Assembly: GCF_040361215.1 (NCBI RefSeq)
Contig: NZ_APND01000003.1
Coordinates: forward strand, 248,001 to 312,000
DNA length: 64,000 bases
Direction: 5' to 3'
Source of the DNA: Salinisphaera dokdonensis
Lineage (GTDB): Bacteria; Pseudomonadota; Gammaproteobacteria; Nevskiales; Salinisphaeraceae
Shown: positions 62,535-64,000 of the stretch, in pieces
How the letters are laid out: every line of letters starts with the position of its first letter
Numbering within the stretch: position 1 is the stretch's first letter
Made by a program: the position numbers and the translations under genes
The notes under the pieces: generated by a model
What the model saw: the letters and a program-made list of their open reading frames with translations, nothing else
What the model was told of the DNA's origin: nothing
The model's database searches: none

Positions 62535-64000
62535 CTAGAACAGTTGTTCGACTTCGTTCGACGGCGCGTTCTTGCCCGAACGACGCGCTTCTTCGAGCGA
62601 AGGCACATTGTTGGGCCGGAACGTTTCCGAGACACCGCCACCACCGATTGCACGCTGACCCGACTCCGGATCGATGCTCACCGTGACGAGATCAGCCGGG
62701 CGCCGCGGTATGGCCTCTGGCGTGCCATCGAGCGCGACGCGCATGAAATCGATCCACATCGGCAGCGCCGCTTGGCCGCCGGTCTCGCTATTGCCCATGG
62801 GCGTGAGCTTGTCGAAACCGACCCAGCTGATGCCCACGAGATCGGCATTGAAGCCGACAAACCAGGCGTCGATCTGGTCGTTGGTCGTGCCGGTCTTGCC
62901 GGACAGATCCGAACGCCCCAGAGACATGGCACGTCGGCCGGTGCCGCGCTTGATGACATCACGCATGATGTCGCCGACCAGCCATGCATTACCGGCGTCG
63001 ATCACCCTTTCCGCCAGACGCGAGCTGTCCTGCTTGCCGCCGGTACGCTGGAGTGCCGCGCAGTTGCTCGTGCTTGCACAGGCGACTTTCGGCTCCGCCT
63101 CGAAACGCACTTCACCGCGCCCATCCTCGATCTTGGCAATGTAGTACGGCTTGACCTGGAAACCGTCGTTGGCAAACACGGCATAGGCCTGCGCCATCTG
63201 CAGCGGCGAGAACGACGCACTGCCCAGCGCCATCGACAGATTGCGCGGGATCTGGTCTTCGGGCAGACCGAACTTGGCGATATGGTTCACGGCATTATTG
63301 ATGCCGATGCTGCGTAGCAAACGAATCGACACCAGGTTGCGCGAATGCACGAGGCCCTCACGTAGCCGGGTCGGGCCATAAATGCGACCACTGTAGTTCT
63401 GCGGTCGCCAGGCATCGCTGAGGTCCGGACTGTCGTACACCACCGGTGCGTCGTTGATGAGCGAGGCCGGCGTGAACCCGTTGGCGAGCGCGGCCGAATA
63501 CAGGAATGGCTTGAACGACGACCCCGGCTGACGCTGCGCCTGTACCGCGCGGTTGTATTTCGACAGCGAGAAATCGAAACCGCCGGCCAGTGCCTCGATA
63601 CCGCCGGTGTGCGGATCGAGCGCGACCATGGCGCCCTGCACCTCGGGCACTTCCGCCAGCGTCCAGGCTTTCGCCTTGTCCTTGCTGCCCGTATAAGCCA
63701 ACCGGACGACATCGCCGCGCGCGACCAGTTTGCTGGCCGGGTCGTTACCGCCTAGCCAAGGCATCTGGCCCGCGTCGAGATTGATCTCGCCGTAGCGCTC
63801 GGTCATGAGCGTGGCGCTCCGGCGGCCAACGTTCGTAACCACCGCGGGCACCAGCCCGCCGGCCGCGTTCATGCCTTCGAGCGCTGTCTTGAGCGCGTCG
63901 GCATCGTCGACCGTGGTCGTTTCGAGCGTCGCTTCCGGGCCATGCCACTGGTGGCGTTCGTCGTAGGCCAGCAGCGCACGGCGCAATGCCCGATTGGCAC
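62535..64000 (-). CDS. mrcA: Penicillin-binding protein 1A, C-terminal part (partial)
   Basis: The open frame runs from the stop at 62535 past the window edge; about 488 residues are seen. They cover the OB/ODD region (ERYGEINLDAGQMPWLGG) and the transpeptidase domain with SSFKPF (SxxK), SRN (SxN) and SGKTGTTND (KTG) motifs, plus DLVTVSIDPESGQRA at the end. PBP1a polymerises and crosslinks peptidoglycan. The transglycosylase domain lies outside the window. The ODD insertion after the linker fits PBP1a rather than PBP1b. Confidence 0.92.
   Translation of the reverse strand, partial: ANRALRRALLAYDERHQWHGPEATLETTTVDDADALKTALEGMNAAGGLVPAVVTNVGRRSATLMTERYGEINLDAGQMPWLGGNDPASKLVARGDVVRLAYTGSKDKAKAWTLAEVPEVQGAMVALDPHTGGIEALAGGFDFSLSKYNRAVQAQRQPGSSFKPFLYSAALANGFTPASLINDAPVVYDSPDLSDAWRPQNYSGRIYGPTRLREGLVHSRNLVSIRLLRSIGINNAVNHIAKFGLPEDQIPRNLSMALGSASFSPLQMAQAYAVFANDGFQVKPYYIAKIEDGRGEVRFEAEPKVACASTSNCAALQRTGGKQDSSRLAERVIDAGNAWLVGDIMRDVIKRGTGRRAMSLGRSDLSGKTGTTNDQIDAWFVGFNADLVGISWVGFDKLTPMGNSETGGQAALPMWIDFMRVALDGTPEAIPRRPADLVTVSIDPESGQRAIGGGGVSETFRPNNVPSLEEARRSGKNAPSNEVEQLF

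Overview
The window is a GC-rich, gene-dense stretch of a gammaproteobacterial chromosome, by gene content probably a Salinisphaera-like marine or halotolerant lineage (inferred, not proven). Supporting points are the trxA/rho/rhlB, rpoZ-gmk-yicC/rph-rdgB-hemW and ftsYEX-rpoH neighbourhoods, a Pseudomonas-like cox locus, and a strongly acidic linker in the cytochrome oxidase subunit II. I see no rRNA, tRNA, CRISPR array, insertion sequence or intact prophage. Most of the window is housekeeping DNA with short or overlapping gene junctions.

Layout. 0-4.2 kb: partial MarR regulator facing a 2-hydroxyacid dehydrogenase, two methyltransferases, cpdA, then an AT-rich gene-free block with four DnaA-box-like sites and an IHF-type match. 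4.2-14.4 kb: a forward run of thiD-thiE-hemL, a DedA/PAP2/LssY membrane protein, ftsY-ftsE-ftsX, rpoH and opgD. 14.4-25 kb: a large MscK-type channel, two tiny unknown genes facing a FabR/DesT-like TetR repressor across a promoter with two palindromic operators, a DUF2059 protein, the sulfite reductase genes cysI-cysJ, an SLT-domain lipoprotein and a YqcC protein. 25-33.3 kb: reverse-strand aa3/caa3 oxidase locus coxB-coxA-(32-codon ORF)-coxC, then surf1, an SCO-like gene, ctaA and ctaB. Cox11 is not present here. 33.3-37.9 kb: bioB-bioF-bioH-bioD without bioC, and divergent comF. 37.9-47.3 kb: a CASTOR/POLLUX-type channel, recG, ridA, a decayed segment, spoT, rpoZ, gmk, yicC. 47.4-56.5 kb: rph, rdgB, hemW, a CPXCG protein, maeB, gltA, pqiABC. 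56.5-64 kb: rho with a long Asn/Gly-rich extension, trxA, rhlB with a structured leader, cysQ, a UspA protein behind a possible membrane-gene remnant, a conserved hypothetical gene, and the C-terminal part of PBP1a.

How it works together. The reverse-strand respiratory block supplies the oxidase core subunits and its heme A synthesis and assembly proteins, while hemL and hemW belong to heme formation. cysIJ and cysQ serve sulfate assimilation. thiD-thiE and the bio genes make cofactors. ftsEX, ftsY and rpoH form the usual division, secretion and heat-shock cluster. The least ordinary parts are the DnaA-box block at 3.7-4.2 kb, the small-gene pair under a FabR-like operator at 18-18.6 kb, the cox locus without cox11, and the leader RNA structures of rpoH and rhlB.
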